A stretch of DNA of 64,000 nucleotides from Nematopogon swammerdamellus (GCA_946902875.1 OX336351.1:4833761-4897760), one strand, 5' to 3'. Shown: positions 1 to 10,885, numbered from the stretch's first letter. Made by a program: numbers and translations. The notes: generated from the letters alone by a model not told the origin.

Positions 1-105
1 TTTGTGCGATATATGCCTCGGGAGCTCGGGAGTGGTGCGGTTCGTTACCAGCTTTTCCTAAAAAACCTGCGAACCTACCTCTTTTTCCGACTTCTTCGTG
101 TATAT

Positions 106-397
106 CACAGAGCATGAAATGCGCGCGCCCGCCCCTACTAGAGGCGCCGTGAGCGCGATTTCTCTACAACGCCGTTGAAGCCTGTGGGCGTGGCCTATGA
201 CTTACATGTGTGTGTTGTGCGTGTGCATTTGTTTTGTGCGTGTGCCTAACGCTCCTCTTTGTGTGTAGTGTCGATACTAGCACACACACACACATACGAA
301 GCGCTAGCAGCTTAGCGTACGGTTATTGGGTTTCAAATATCATCGCTTAGGGCGCCTCTAGTAGGGGGCGCGGGCAGTAGGTATTTGATGCTCTGTG
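106..397. mobile_element. hAT-type MITE, copy 1
   Basis: A 292-bp element with inverted termini CACAGAGCAT / ATGCTCTGTG, the inverted match continuing imperfectly inward to the ACTAGAGGCGCC motif. It is flanked by a perfect 8-bp direct repeat GTGTATAT (98-105 and 398-405). An 8-bp duplication is typical of hAT transposition. It has no coding capacity, so it is non-autonomous. A nearly identical copy lies at 37209-37482. Confidence 0.85.
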
Positions 398-518
398 GTG
401 TATATAGTCAAAGATCTAATAATTCGTAAAATTTTGAGGTCGTCGGTCGGTATCATGCTGTTAGTATAATTCTTGCAGCACAACACCTTTTACAGTGCCT
501 GCGCCATCGTATATGGTA

Positions 519-1404
519 GAGTAAGGTCGGCAAATATGGACCACCATAAGGACTTTTTGAAATAAAACTCAAGGTTATTACACAATATCAGTAACATGCA
601 TTTTAATCAGTCGAGTACTTATCTAGTTAACATAATTCAGTCATTTACTCATAATTTTTTATCTTTATTTAGCTAAAATTTGGCAAATACCAATACAATC
701 GAAAAAAACAATTCTGTAACATGGTAGGTAAATATGGACCACCCATGGAATATTTTGGAAGCTTTAAGGAAGCCCATTTTCTTGTCGCTCGCCGCAGAAA
801 TAGCTGCCTGCATATCCGCCCCATCCCATCTTTTTCTTGTCCCCACTTTTGGAGAAGGGCATGGAGCCATCTTCTGTAACAAAAAAAATTAGGGTTAAAT
901 ATGGACTACCAAATGTGGTGGCGTGCCTTGGGAGAGGCATATGTCCAGCAGTGGACCGATACAGGCTGATGATGATGATGATGATGATGGACCACTGGGC
1001 CATTTCTATTTACCCTATGGTGTGCCATATTAGCCGCACCCAGTATTTTATCAAAATAATATTTTTGATAAATACTTCTGACTTTGCCATACTTCTATAA
1101 ACTATAGTGTTAAATAGGCAGGGAAACATACCAACGCAAGCATGTTGGCCACAAACAATTTAAGCAACAACTTGATGTATAAAAAATGTACAAACTTACC
1201 ATAAAATTACATTGATTTGTCACGAAACAGAAAAATCGCTACAGGTGACGCGAAAAAACTCCGAGACTGACAGCGGACGACTGGCGGCGTCGCGGCGCAA
1301 CATCGCTCGACTCGCAACTAACTTTGGGCGTATTCAGTAACTAGGTTCGTGGCGGGGCGGGTGGTCCATATTAGCCGACTGGGCCATATTTGCCGACCTT
1401 ACTC
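519..1404. mobile_element. TA-flanked TIR element, 886 bp
   Basis: Inverted termini GAGTAAGGTCGGCAAATATGG occur at both ends, each bordered by TA (517-518 and 1405-1406), as in Tc1/mariner-type insertions. The subterminal motif TATGGACCACC recurs several times inside (near 535, 733, 900) and inverted near 1359. No transposase frame is visible, and a LINE tail sits inside it at about 915-989. Confidence 0.65.
915..989 (+). pseudogene. L-delta LINE 3' end with (TGA)n tail
   Basis: The + strand reads WWRALGEAYVQQWTDTG, matching the GEAYVQQW ending of the L-delta copies elsewhere in the window, and runs straight into a TGATGATGA tail (968-988). This is a short 5'-truncated non-LTR retrotransposon end embedded in the TIR element. 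Confidence 0.55.
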
Positions 1405-1431
1405 TATGCATCTTACAATATTGTTTTGAGA

Positions 1432-1800
1432 TTGAAAATATCTTTTCGATCGCTTCAGTATAGCCCCCGATTTCCAGCGAGATTGCGAATTCGCCCTGGT
1501 GAGTTTTAAGGCTACGTGAATATTTAGGGTATAAAATGACGCGTATCGACGAAGGCTAAAAGATGGTGAAAAAATAAATTAAAAGGGTTTGAGAGTTTTT
1601 GAGAAAATGCAAAACCCCGCTTAAAATGGCCGTTTTTAGGGGGTAAAAAGGACACTTTTAAACATATTTCTAAATATATATTTAAAACTTTTATATTTTT
1701 ATATTGTAGATTGACTCAATATCTGGGGACGTTTTTTGATTTTTTTTTTAAATTAATTTTTGAGTTATGATTTTTTTTTTATTTTTTGTAACGCTAGTTA
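1432..1800. repeat. Dispersed repeat, copy 1
   Basis: Shares TTCGATCGCTTCAGTATAGC, then GACGCGTATCG and the following A/T-rich block, with 54592-54905. No ORF or clear terminus is visible. The identity of the family is unknown. Confidence 0.55.
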
Positions 1801-1809
1801 CGAGTTGCC

Positions 1810-2760
1810 TTTATCTTGCAGTGTGAGTAGTTAAAATGGTTTTCGTGTATTCATATACTTGAAAATTTATAATTTTAATTTTTTAATTTAATTTTCTTTT
1901 ATTTTAGACAATTTATGTCAATGATGTAATCACACAAGTAGTAAAATTAGTAGCTGGGCCAAATGATAGATCTCGTCGAAATCTTCATTTCGGATGACAG
2001 CTGTCCAAATTAAAACGGCCATGTCTCGGATCATGTGCTGGGAAAACTGATAGCGATTCCACTTTAAGAACAGCGACAGGAGTGCGAAGTGATTCCTACC
2101 CCCAGATTGTTTTGTATTGATACTACTTTTAATATTCATAATAGGCGTACAGTATGCCCGACGCCGCGTACTGAACGCGTAAAGCCGCTTACTCGCACGC
2201 GCACAGCGCCAGTGAGCCGGCAGTCAGTATCGCTCACTCTGGCTACCTCAGACTACTACGTTACAATGTAATTACACAATACATATGCTCTTTTGAGCTC
2301 ACTGACCAGAGGCCGGCTAATTGCTTTTTATAGCTCACAGTCAGCACGCTCACAGTCGGCGACCCACTATCTATACGCTTATATTTGAATACGCCCTAAA
2401 AGTCATTTTCAATGTACCCGAAGGTCATGTAATGCATGAGATCTGTGAATGTAAGGAATGTAAGCTGTCAATATTATTAAATTAATACTCTACGGTATCT
2501 CTCAGACACCCACGTCAGAAGTTAAAGGTTAATTAGGTTTCATCAAAGAGCACGAGGCGAATAAACGAAAGCATGATCTCGAGCGCGCCAAACAAGACGC
2601 CAACGTTCTAAAACCAATTTAATTCCAATCGCAAACTCCTCAACAACTAGGAACCAACAGTCCGCTCCCCCCATTTGAGCACAGACTACTAAAAGATCCA
2701 AACCAACAAAGATGTATTATATACTAGCGTACTAGATAACTCACTCGGCCAACTAACATG
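1810..2760. other. AT-rich non-coding DNA
   Basis: No gene is supported. A short repeat at about 1957-2022 (CTCGTCGAAATCTTCATTTC, then ATGACAGCTGTC and AAACGGCCATGTCTCGG) also occurs twice at 5870-6045. A segment at 2160-2370 repeats GCTCACT/CAGTGAGC motifs in both orientations. The rest shows nothing recognisable. Confidence 0.5.
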
Positions 2761-3230
2761 TTCCAACGAGTTGCCGTTCACGGTCCTCAAGTCTCTTAGT
2801 CGGGCGCGAGAGGCCGCAGCGCGCGGTCGTCGCCTGCCTGCTGCGATCACGCCTCGCCTACTTTAAACTAATACATATACAGATCTTTGTCGATGCGAAG
2901 GTGCGATGGCGAATCTGGAGATGAAGTGTTAGAATGAAATGACAATATGCACACCGACGCACGAGTGCGATCGTTCTCCCTACCCCTTGCCTCTCTCCCG
3001 CACGCTTCCCGCCCTGCGCGACCCCCCACACCGGCCGCCAGACCGTCTCCCACACGCTTCCCGCCCCACGCGCGCTCCCCTCTTCCACTCGACTTTGCGC
3101 TCCGCCTCACCGCTACCTTACCCCATATTTCAGCCGCTGGGACACCGCTTCTCTGTATATTTCTTCGGAGCGATAACTCTATATATAATTCCTCTTTGCA
3201 AACCAAGTGGTTTTTATGGTTCCGTACCGG
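2760..3230. other. GC-rich, apparently non-repetitive segment
   Basis: GC-rich DNA with many CpGs, including a GGCGCGAGAGGCCGCAGCGC tract near 2800 and a C-rich, pyrimidine-biased tract to about 3120. It resembles none of the repeats in the window, so it could be a host regulatory region or 5' exon. No reading frame is convincing: the long frames run on into the neighbouring SINE. Confidence 0.35.
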
Positions 3231-3405
3231 ACGTGTACGGAAGTGTACAGAAGTGTATTTTACACGAATACACGAATTGTACAGAGCGGATTTTAGTTGC
3301 CATTACCATAAAATACGAGTTACTAAACATAAGAATCAAACTTGCACTAGAACCTTATTCGGATATCTTAAAGTTGAAATTGGTCGGTACAGTATATTAT
3401 GTTCT

Positions 3406-3738
3406 AACTTTTTTTTTTTTTTTTTTATTGAAACTGACACGTTTGGCTACATCACCTACAACATCCGTGATGTCAGCCCAAGACACCGGGTGAACTTGGT
3501 GCCCCGTCAGCGCTTCCCTTCGGTCGTGCCGGCTACACTGAACTGGACGGAAAACACAAACTATATACATAGCCGTTTCGACCGACATTTCATTCAGTGC
3601 GGTGGTACCAACCCGGGCGGGTTGAACCCTACCACCTAGTAATATAAGAAAGGAGTCATATCCCTTAGTCGCCTTTTACGACATACACGGGAGGAGATGC
3701 AGTGGGGCTATTCTTTTAAAGTACCCGCTCCACACGGT
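3406..3738 (-). mobile_element. SINE-B, near full length
   Basis: Read on the minus strand it starts at the ACCGTGTGG head (3738), passes the hairpin GTCGTAAAAGGCGACTAAGG and the central domain ACTAGGTGGTAG, and ends in the CAGTTTC tail and a long A-tract (T-tract at 3408-3426 on +). Confidence 0.8.
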
Positions 3739-3739
3739 A

Positions 3740-3966
3740 CATAACTGTGCGTATTTTCATACAAGCTTAATCTCTATCTAAGTCTTGCCCGGTGTGAGAA
3801 TAAACAGGTAAAGCAATTCATTATCCTAGTACGGGGGGATTAGTTTAGAGATAGAGGGCATAAGTCCTCGGGGCTTAGAGAAATACGGGCGGAATGGTCA
3901 CTTCTTCGGTGACATAAGCATTTCTACATTCATACGAGTAATAAGCATTTTCTACATTCATTTGTA
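3740..3966. other. Spacer between head-to-head SINE-B copies
   Basis: 228 bp separating two SINE-B heads facing each other. It contains a small direct repeat (ATAAGCATTT(T)CTACATTCAT, 3918-3961) and inverted CTCTATC/GATAGAG motifs. No gene is visible. Confidence 0.4.
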
Positions 3967-4445
3967 CCGTGTGGGGCCGGTACTTTAAAAGAAAAAGCCC
4001 CACTGCATCTCTCCCCGTGTATGTCGTAAAAGGCGACTAAGCGATATGTCAGTCAGTCAGCGTGTAAGCGTCCACTGCTGGACATACGCCTCTCCAATTT
4101 TCCTCCAGTCCTCCCGGCCTTCAGCGGTACGGAACCACTGCTTTCCGCCGACGTACTTGATGTCGTCGTCCCACCGATATGACTCCCTTCTTATATTACT
4201 AGGTGGTAGGGTATAACCCGCCCGGGTTGGTACCACCACACTGAATGAAAAGTCGGTCGAAACGGCTATGTAAATAGTTTGTGTTTTCCGTCCAGTATAG
4301 TGTAGCCGGCACGACCGAAGGGAAGCACTGACGTGGCACCAAGTTCACCCGGTGTTATGGGCTGACCTCGGGGCTGACATCACGGATGTTGTAGGTGATG
4401 TAGCCAACCGTGTCAGTTTCCATAAAAAAATAAATAAAAAAAAGT
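3967..4445 (+). mobile_element. SINE-B interrupted by a LINE fragment
   Basis: Complete SINE-B from the ACCGTGTGG head to the CATAAAAAAATAAATAAA tail, interrupted by a 126-bp insert at 4049-4174. The insert is bordered by a direct repeat CGATATG (4042-4048 and 4175-4181), at a position where other SINE-B copies have a single GGATATG. Confidence 0.8.
4049..4174 (-). pseudogene. L-delta LINE 3' end nested in SINE-B
   Basis: The minus strand encodes RWDDDIKYVGGKQWFRTAE, then GREDWRKIGEAYVQQWTLTR and a (CTGA)n tail. This is the extreme C-terminus and 3' end of a non-LTR reverse transcriptase. The 7-bp duplication around it shows it inserted here as a short 5'-truncated copy. Confidence 0.75.
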
Positions 4446-4452
4446 AAAAGAA

Positions 4453-4795
4453 TCGTGTGGGTTCGGTACTTAAAAAGAATAGCGCCACTGCATCTCTCCC
4501 CGTGCATGTCGTTAAAGGCGACTAAGGGATGTGACTCCCTTCTTATATTACTAGGTGGTAGTGTTTAATCCGCTCGGGTTGATTCCACCGCACTGAATGA
4601 AAGGTCGGTCGAAACGGTTATGTAAATAGTTTGTGTTTTCCGTCCAGTTCAGTGTAGCCGGCACGACCGAAGGGAAGCCCTGACGTGGCACCAAGTTCAC
4701 CCGGTGTTATGGGCTGACATAACGGATGTTGTAGGTGATGGATGTAGCCAACCGTGTCAGTTTCCATAAAACAAAAACAAAAAAATAGAAAAAGT
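4453..4795 (+). mobile_element. SINE-B, full length
   Basis: Head CGTGTGGGTTCGGTACTT, hairpin GTCGTTAAAGGCGACTAAGG, central domain and CAGTTTCCATAAAACAAAAAC tail. It directly follows the A-tail of the previous copy in the same orientation, forming a SINE tandem. Confidence 0.8.
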
Positions 4796-4799
4796 TCCA

Positions 4800-5350
4800 T
4801 ACCTTCGTCTTTAATAGCCTACTGTTTCACGTCGCCAATCGCTGCGTGCGAAAATGTACCTAAACGATCGAGTGTAAAGTGATTATTACTTTGCAGCTGC
4901 GCGCAGTAGCGTGGGCGCGCGCGTAGGTATGTTTCGCGCGGCTGTCGAAATCCCACTGAATTAGACCGCCGCCGGCGGTCCACCGGGCGGTAGGTAGTTA
5001 GCGCGCGCAAGTACATAGAGTGCGTGAGACCTGACTGTAGGCACATGCGAAGCTGAATGCAACGGTTGAGAATTTTCAGCCTTACTGCCAAGCCAGACCG
5101 CCACCGCCCCTGGAGTAAAATTGGCTGTGCCTGAAGTCTACCCAGTTCGGGAGCAATGAGAAAATGTTTTTCAAAACTATGCATTTTTCGTGTCACATCC
5201 GTATCAATTTTTTTTCTCTGACGCACGCGATTTAGTTTCGATGTGCATTTTCACTTCGCTACAAACTCCAAACATCGAAGAGATCGTTTTTCTTTCTGCG
5301 GAATTGTCCCGTGCACACTCTAAGTCTATGCAGTTAATTAACATTTATTC
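4800..5350. other. Unassigned segment
   Basis: Moderately GC-rich, with alternating CG runs (GCGCGCGCGT, near 4915). A 135-residue minus frame (4819-5226) opens with GTG and has no recognisable domain, so I do not call it a gene. No repeat relationship was noticed. Confidence 0.3.
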
Positions 5351-5356
5351 TATTTA

Positions 5357-5730
5357 CTAGCGTTTGCCCGCGGCTTCGCTCGCGTGAAATTCGCATTTAA
5401 AAAGAAGAAAGTAAGTAAGCCCGCTACCGTACCTTTATTTCGGCGCGCTGAACAATTCGGTTTGTATGAGAGCCACATCTTAGCGGAACCATAACAACAT
5501 TTTATTTAGCCTATCCTGTATCCCGTATAGTAAAATGTGCTTGTACTAAGTTTCACCGAATTCCGATGATCGGTTTATGAGTTATGGAGGAACATACATA
5601 AAGAAAAGATTTTAAAAATCATCAATTTAGCTTTAGTACCATACATAGAGTCTACAAACGCAATATCTCATAAAATAAAATAACTTACTCCATGACCATC
5701 CCTTACAGATTTATTATTAGTATGATATGA
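5357..5730 (-). mobile_element. Helitron-like non-autonomous element
   Basis: On the minus strand the 3' terminus reads CACGCGAGCGAAGCCGCGGG, CAAACG, then CTAGT: a short hairpin followed by CTAG and T, as in Helitron 3' ends. The body (AATTCGGT, GAGAGCCACATCT, GTGCTTGTACTAAGTTTCA) is shared with 33508-33870 and 52509-52960. Confidence 0.6.
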
Positions 5731-5734
5731 TGAT

Positions 5735-5800
5735 GATATGAGTATTGATATTGATATTGATTGATGATTGATGATTGATATGTAAATATGTAACTAGTTT
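5735..5800. repeat. GAT/GATT-type simple repeat
   Basis: Short degenerate runs of GATGATAT, GATATT and GATTGAT units adjacent to the Helitron-like element. Confidence 0.6.
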
Positions 5801-5865
5801 TTTCTGAATTTTAACTGTTGTAATTCAGTTAATGTGCACATTAACTAGATAATGTGCGCACATTG

Positions 5866-6045
5866 ATAGTTCTCGACGAGATTTTCCTTTCAGATGATAG
5901 CTGTCAAAAGTAAAAAAGGCCATAACTCGGAAACTAACCACTCTTGACTACTCGTGTGCTGAGACAAAAGATTGTTCTCGTCGAGATCTTCATTTCAGAT
6001 GACAGCTGTCAAAATTAAAACGGCTATATCTCGGAAATTGCAATT
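5866..6045. repeat. Two tandem copies of a dispersed repeat
   Basis: About 100-bp spaced copies of GTTCTCGTCGAGATCTTCAT-like sequence followed by GATGACAGCTGTCAAAATTA and TCTCGGAAA. A third, related copy is at 1957-2022. No coding content. Confidence 0.6.
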
Positions 6046-6087
6046 GAAATAAAAATAAAAGTTGTTTTTTGTTTGTAGGTTCTTACT

Positions 6088-6672
6088 TCATTGACGGAGG
6101 TAATACAATTTTATGTGGTTTTTTAATAAGGGAAGCGATTTACAATGTCGGATAAAGTGTGGTAGTGAATTCCACAGTCGAGATGCGTGAACAGAAAATG
6201 AGTTCGTATAAAAACTATTATGAGAGGAGATAGCTAAAATATTGTCATGACTAGACCGAAGTGGGACACCGTGAGAAGATAGGTTCTGAAAACGGGAAGA
6301 TAGATACTCAGGAGCAGAGGGGTTGTTAAAACCAGAGTAAAGAAGATTAAGAATGTGGGAATTCCTGCGGAGACGGATTGGGAGCTATTTGAGACGTCTG
6401 CGATATTCTGAAACATGGTCGTACCTGCGTAGTCCGAAGACGAATCGTATACACATGTTTTGCAGACGCTCAAGCTTGTCCAGGAGTTCCTCAGTAACGT
6501 CCAGGTAACATACATCTGCATAATCAAGAACCAGGAGAAGCAACGATTGTGCTAGAATTGTCTTTGTAGTGGTCGGAAGAAGGTTCTGAAGCCGTCTCAG
6601 GGAGTGCGCCCCAGCATAGACTTTTCGACTGACCTCGTTGACCTGAGCCTGCCAAGATAGCGTGTCATCCAT
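6088..6672 (-). pseudogene. Non-LTR reverse transcriptase C-terminus (single copy, L-epsilon)
   Basis: About 195 codons in one frame with a single in-frame TAG at 6385-6387, where the related proteins have Trp (RRRLK-stop-LPIRLRRNS). Visible features are the post-palm segment DDTLSWQAQVNEVSRKVYAG, DYADVCYLDV, a RLQNMCIRFVFGLRR motif and the terminal ASRLWNSLPHFIR typical of Jockey/CR1-like ORF2 ends. The frame stops with TGA at 6088-6090. Its upstream (5') side is cut off by a SINE-A at about 6673, so the polymerase active site is missing. Confidence 0.8.
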
Positions 6673-6850
6673 AAACCTACCACCTAGTAAGGTAAGAAGA
6701 GAAGGGACCTACAGTTTTACGTGAAATCCAAAGCACGGCCAGCGGCCTCTAACGGTCGAGCGGTCGCCCATCCATCCACTGACCGCGCTCAGGGTTGCTT
6801 AACAACAGTCGACCGACCGCACCACTGAGCTAACGAGGCTAACGTAGGCT
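6673..6850 (-). mobile_element. SINE-A, head half only
   Basis: Minus strand: GAGGCT ... TAGCTCAGTGG (A box), 5S-like TTAAGCAACCCTGAGCGCGG, CGCTCGACCGTTAGAGG, then AAAACTGTAGGTCCCTTC and the start of the central domain. The body beyond ACTAGGTGGTAGG is missing where the LINE relic begins. Confidence 0.7.
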
Positions 6851-6859
6851 AATGAGGAG

Positions 6860-7440
6860 TGTTATACATTATATATTTTCTTTGTATATTCGCTAGCCAT
6901 GAAAGTCATCTTTCCCTTTGCAAATTTTCAGGTCACACGGCATTAGCGGACGACAACCACATAAGCTGCGCAGCACACCGAAAGAGAAGACAATTTCGCC
7001 TCTCCAAACTTTTCTCGTTTCGTACAACAGAAATAACATTACAGAACGTGTCACTGATTACTGTTTAAAAAGAGCAAGAGAAAAAAAGCTTCACTAGTGT
7101 GAAATGAAACAAATTCCCTTTCCCCATTACTCCTAACTGAATTCGTCCCCGAGCTTGCCAGAACCGGCGCGGGGCGGTTGTAGTGGGGCGATCGAATTAC
7201 GGCCCCCCCTTTCCCCCGGGCCCCCCGGGCGCCCCAGGCTGGGACTATTTGTTAATTAGTAGATAAATTAACTAGCACCCAGTCCGTTCTCGGCGCCAGA
7301 GCTGGCTGGTAGACGGAGAGCCGAAGTTTGCGGTGTATTTATATGGGGCTTTTGTCGATCTAATCTATTGCAATGCCCACAGGGGGCCGCATCGTTGGTA
7401 AGAACTAGCTACTGGCGGTGGTGTGTATTCGTTTAATTCA
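6860..7440. other. Non-repetitive segment with GC-rich core
   Basis: The 7130-7440 portion is GC-rich with runs of C and G (GGCCCCCCCTTTCCCCCGGG near 7200) and matches no repeat in the window. It could be host regulatory or UTR sequence. No open frame is persuasive. Confidence 0.3.
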
Positions 7441-7800
7441 AAGTAATTTAACGATAACTTTAAGAATATAATATAATAGGATAAAGTTTATTTTCTCTTT
7501 CATAAAATACACGTAACATGTACATACAGGAAATAGTAACACATTTACTCCTGATACACATAATTAATAAAAGTCTTTGTAGTACACGCAGTCTGGCACT
7601 ACAAGTCGGCGCAATGGGAGGAATTGCGTTCTTTTCTTTGAACTTTCCCTTTAGGTATGCTTTGCTTCAGCGGACCCAACCAAGTGCGCCGTGTCTAATT
7701 GACGAGCTGATAAAACAGGGTCTGGAATATTTTGTTCCGTCTTCTGTTATACCGTTGGGCGGTAGACACAAGCGTTGAACCTCCAATGCCGCCAAAGGCC
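7440..7800. other. Unassigned AT-rich segment
   Basis: No gene, tail or terminus recognised. An 86-codon frame at 7518-7778 has no family resemblance that I can see. Confidence 0.3.
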
Positions 7801-7812
7801 TCAATTAAATTT

Positions 7813-8290
7813 CTCAACCGCGGACATCATACACGCCTACCAATTCTACGCAAATAAGCCTGCGACTTCTCGAATTTCTCAACCGCGGACATCGTAAAAG
7901 TCTACCAAATCTACGCAGCTCAGCCTCTGGCCTCGCCCCCAATTCTGTTCCTCAACCGCGGACATCGTGCAAGCCTACCAAGTCAACGCAGCTCGGCCTC
8001 CGGCCTCGTACTCAATGGAATTCCTTAATTGCGGACATCGTACAAGCCTACCAAGCCTACGCAGCTCGGTCTCCGGCCTCGCCCTCAATAAAGATCCTCA
8101 ACCGCTGACATTGTACAAGCCTACCAAGTCTAAGCAATTGGGCCTCCAGGCTCGTCGTCAATGAAATTCCTCAACCGCGGACATCGTACAAGCCTACCAA
8201 TTCTACGCAGCTCAGCCTCCGGCCTCGCCCCCAATTCAGTTCCTCAACCGCGGAAATGGGACAAGTTTACGCTATGGTGCGCGTACCATA
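7813..8290. repeat. 73-bp minisatellite, about 6.5 units
   Basis: Units start CTCAACCGCGGACATCGT at 7878, 7951, 8024, 8097, 8170 and 8243 (exactly 73 bp apart), with a first 65-bp unit at 7813. Each unit includes ACGCAGCTCGGCCTCCGGCC, a block also present in the 68-bp array at 48.6-49.8 kb. Confidence 0.9.
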
Positions 8291-8862
8291 GATTGAGAAC
8301 CGCTTTATAAACCATCTCTTGGGCAAGTACGTTGCACTGTGGAAGCAATGAAGCGACTCGCTCCACGCTTTTATTTATTACTACAAATTTCACTGATTAC
8401 TTGCTTCGTAACCATCGAAGAAAGTTACTACGCTCTCCTTCGTCCGTTGCAGAAAATCGTTTTGCGCCCTTCATGAAGGACATAGGGTGATCCACGGGTG
8501 AGCCGTGGACCGGGGGCGGATCTCGCCAAGATTGAAGAAAATACTTTGAAGACCCCGCTCGTTGGAGAAAATTTCCTTGCGTTCTTCATGAAGTACGTAA
8601 TCAAGCCAAGGTCCAAAGCTTAGTAAATTAAATATTATACATCCATTACTATACTGTCGACGCGTATACAGTCACGAAGTTGCTTATCCTCATTGCTCAC
8701 CCATTCAATCTACGGCGTGTGGTATCCGGGGAAAAATACGGAAAAGTTTATAATTTAGTGTTATCATTTAATTTTAGTTTTCGTATATTATTTAGTTGGT
8801 TTTTATTGTGTCCTGTTAAGGTAGTTTTTAAATGTTTATTTATAAATCCAGTTATATTTTTT
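8290..8862. other. Unassigned segment with internal duplication
   Basis: Two related blocks, CGTTGCAGAAAATCG...CTTCATGAAGGAC (about 8448-8482) and CGTTGGAGAAAATTT...CTTCATGAAGTAC (about 8562-8598), lie about 115 bp apart. No gene is supported. Confidence 0.4.
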
Positions 8863-9132
8863 AACCCCCGACGAAAAAAAGGAGGGGTGTTATAAGTTTG
8901 ACGTGTGTGTGTGTGTGTGTGTGAGTGTGTCTGTCTGTGGCATCGTAGCTCCCAAACGGATGGACCGATTTGGATGCGGTTTTTTTTATTAGGAAGCTTG
9001 TTTAATCGGGATGGTTCTTAGCTATGTTTGTAATCAAGTAATCAAGTAATTTGGTAATAAAAAAAATTTTTATCTCAAAAAGTGGACGGATTTTCATGCG
9101 TTTTTTTTTAAAAAGCTTGAAATAAAAGTTAA

Positions 9133-9341
9133 ATTACAAATTTAAAAAACCCCCGACCCTTAAAAAGTCAAAAATAATTTCCGTTTACTTAATTAAAGGA
9201 GTCGGGGGACCGCTAAGTAAATAAAATATAAAAACTCAGAGCTGCGCGGAAATTTACTTAGCGGTCTCCCGACTTCTTTAATTAAGTAAACGGAAATTAT
9301 TTTTGACTTTTTAAGGGTCGGGGGTTTTTTAAATTTGTAAT
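9133..9341. repeat. Palindrome inside the ACCCCCGACG element
   Basis: Arms of about 95 bp (TTACTTAATTAAAGGAGTCG ... and its near-perfect reverse complement) around a loop of about 25 bp containing ACTCAGAGCTGCGCGG. A diverged copy with the same arms and loop lies at 29906-30104. Confidence 0.85.
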
Positions 9342-9639
9342 TTCTAAAACCACAATAAGTGCACTTTTCTTTTTGTTTGACTTCTGTGTTATATGCATGT
9401 GATTTAATTAGTGATAATAGCTGATGTTTTATATGTGTTGTATGAATACGTGTGTTGGGATTGGGACTAGCGGAAGGCCAGCGCTGGAGAACTCTCGAGA
9501 GGGGAAGTGCAGCACATAAGTTTAGCTGTTCTCTTTTTCCTCCGTATTTTGTATTCACAATTTATTTGTATATTGTATATTGTTGTATATTGTTTATTTC
9601 ATTCATTAGACAGCATGACTGTACTCGAATTTGTTACAA

Positions 9640-9900
9640 TTTGTTCTATCCGGTTCCACGAAGAAGAACCGGTAAGAAACTTCGCAGGGTTTTTTTTCCA
9701 TAATCATTTTTACAAGCATTTAGTGACTATTCACATAATAACACCGCCTACAGTCGATTGAAAATACAGCTTGAGAGCAAGATCAAAAACATATTTTTAT
9801 TTTTAATTTTTGAAGTTCTGACTGTTCTGACTGATCCGGTTCGATTACACCCACGAAGAAGAACCGGCAAGAAACTTCGCTGGGTATTTTTTTTACGTAC
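9640..9900. repeat. Two copies of a GAAGAAGAACCGG block
   Basis: ACGAAGAAGAACCGGTAAGA then AACTTCGCAGGG (about 9657-9691) recurs at about 9855-9887 with few changes, so a roughly 195-bp segment is partially duplicated. No coding call is made. Confidence 0.55.
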
Positions 9901-9959
9901 ACATTCGACTCCGCAACACCCGCCGGGCTCGCAAGTCAATGCTCGGAACATCCAAATGT

Positions 9960-10215
9960 ACTAAAGAACACATCGTTTTTCGAAATCGTTCCTGTGTCGA
10001 ACGGCGAAAATATGGAACGGTCTTCCGGTAAGTGTGTTCCCCACCACCTATAACCTGGGAATCTTCAAAAGGCGTATCAATAAATTAGACGACAACCTTT
10101 TTGTCCGTCTCATAGCCGGCATGGCGCCTCTCTGAGCGTGGTTTCGCGAGGAATGGTGTTATTGCCTGTGTCTGATCTTCCGTTGAAGTATTGGGCACAG
10201 ACACCCGCGCCGGCT
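9960..10215 (+). pseudogene. L-alpha LINE 3' end
   Basis: Reads FLCRTAKIWNGLPVSVFPTT then YNLGIFKRRINK, the C-terminal tail of a non-LTR reverse transcriptase, followed by the 3' part CTGAGCGTGGTTTCGCGAGG that all L-alpha copies share. It has no polymerase core. Confidence 0.7.
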
Positions 10216-10269
10216 GTCTATAAAAAAAAACTTATAACACCCCTCCGTTTGCGTCGGGGGTTAATAAAA

Positions 10270-10880
10270 GGAAAGGCACCGGGCTTGGCTCGCGGACTAG
10301 AACATGAGACTCGGTCGAGGTGCAAGTTTGGCGTTCATTACCTATCTGCGCATTTTGTTTGTTCTGACGCGACTGCAGTTAAACGTTCCGTTTGCGGTTA
10401 TTAGCGTCCGGAAATTTCGGATAATAGGTTAACTTAAACTGAGTCTCTTAAATGACCTACATTTAGTTTTCCGTTTTTCCGTTTGCATTTTACAGTTATT
10501 TTTTACGGTTCCCTATCGAAACGGGAAAATTATTTATTGAATAATAGCGGGTTTTTGACGGTTTGGAGGAAATTTTGTAATTTTTTTCTATCGAGAAAAT
10601 TTTATGAAATTATGTTTTCGAGAAAGATTCGCCCTAGCTTACACAACTTTACCATATATTTATTACAGAGTGGTTTTTCCAGTATTGTTGATAAAACAGA
10701 GAATTCTAAATGTCCTCTTTGGTAAATCCATCCAGGTATCAGGTAAGGCATCATACATTTTATTAATATTTTTTTTTCTTCATTTATTAAAGAAACATAC
10801 AGGTTGAAGATACATAATGAAATTAACATAAAAGAAGAAAAACTAAAGCAGTGAAGTTTCTACTTAAAGAAGTATACATA
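10270..10880. other. Unassigned AT-rich segment
   Basis: No LINE motif, SINE module or terminal repeat recognised. The short frames on both strands at 10480-10830 look like chance openings in AT-rich DNA. Confidence 0.3.
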
Positions 10881-10885
10881 TTATA

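Larger units (their letters stand above)
8863..10265. mobile_element. Composite element between inverted ACCCCCGACG ends
   Basis: The left edge reads ACCCCCGACG then GGAGGGGTGTTATAAGTTT, and the same sequence occurs inverted at about 10228-10262 (AACTTATAACACCCCTCCG). In between are a (TG)n run (8902-8924), the CGTAGCTCCCAAACGGATGG block also seen at 63750, a long palindrome (9133-9341) and an L-alpha LINE end (9960-10215). It may be one foldback transposon or two facing copies around other insertions. Confidence 0.5.

Noticed and set aside
2939..3639. Two overlapping + frames of 184 and 230 codons
   Set aside because: They open in GC-rich pyrimidine-biased DNA and run on through the T-tract and body of a SINE. 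No domain is visible and the two frames overlap each other.
7813..8290. CRISPR array
   Set aside because: The regular 73-bp spacing reflects whole-unit repeats with no unique spacers, and the genome is eukaryotic.
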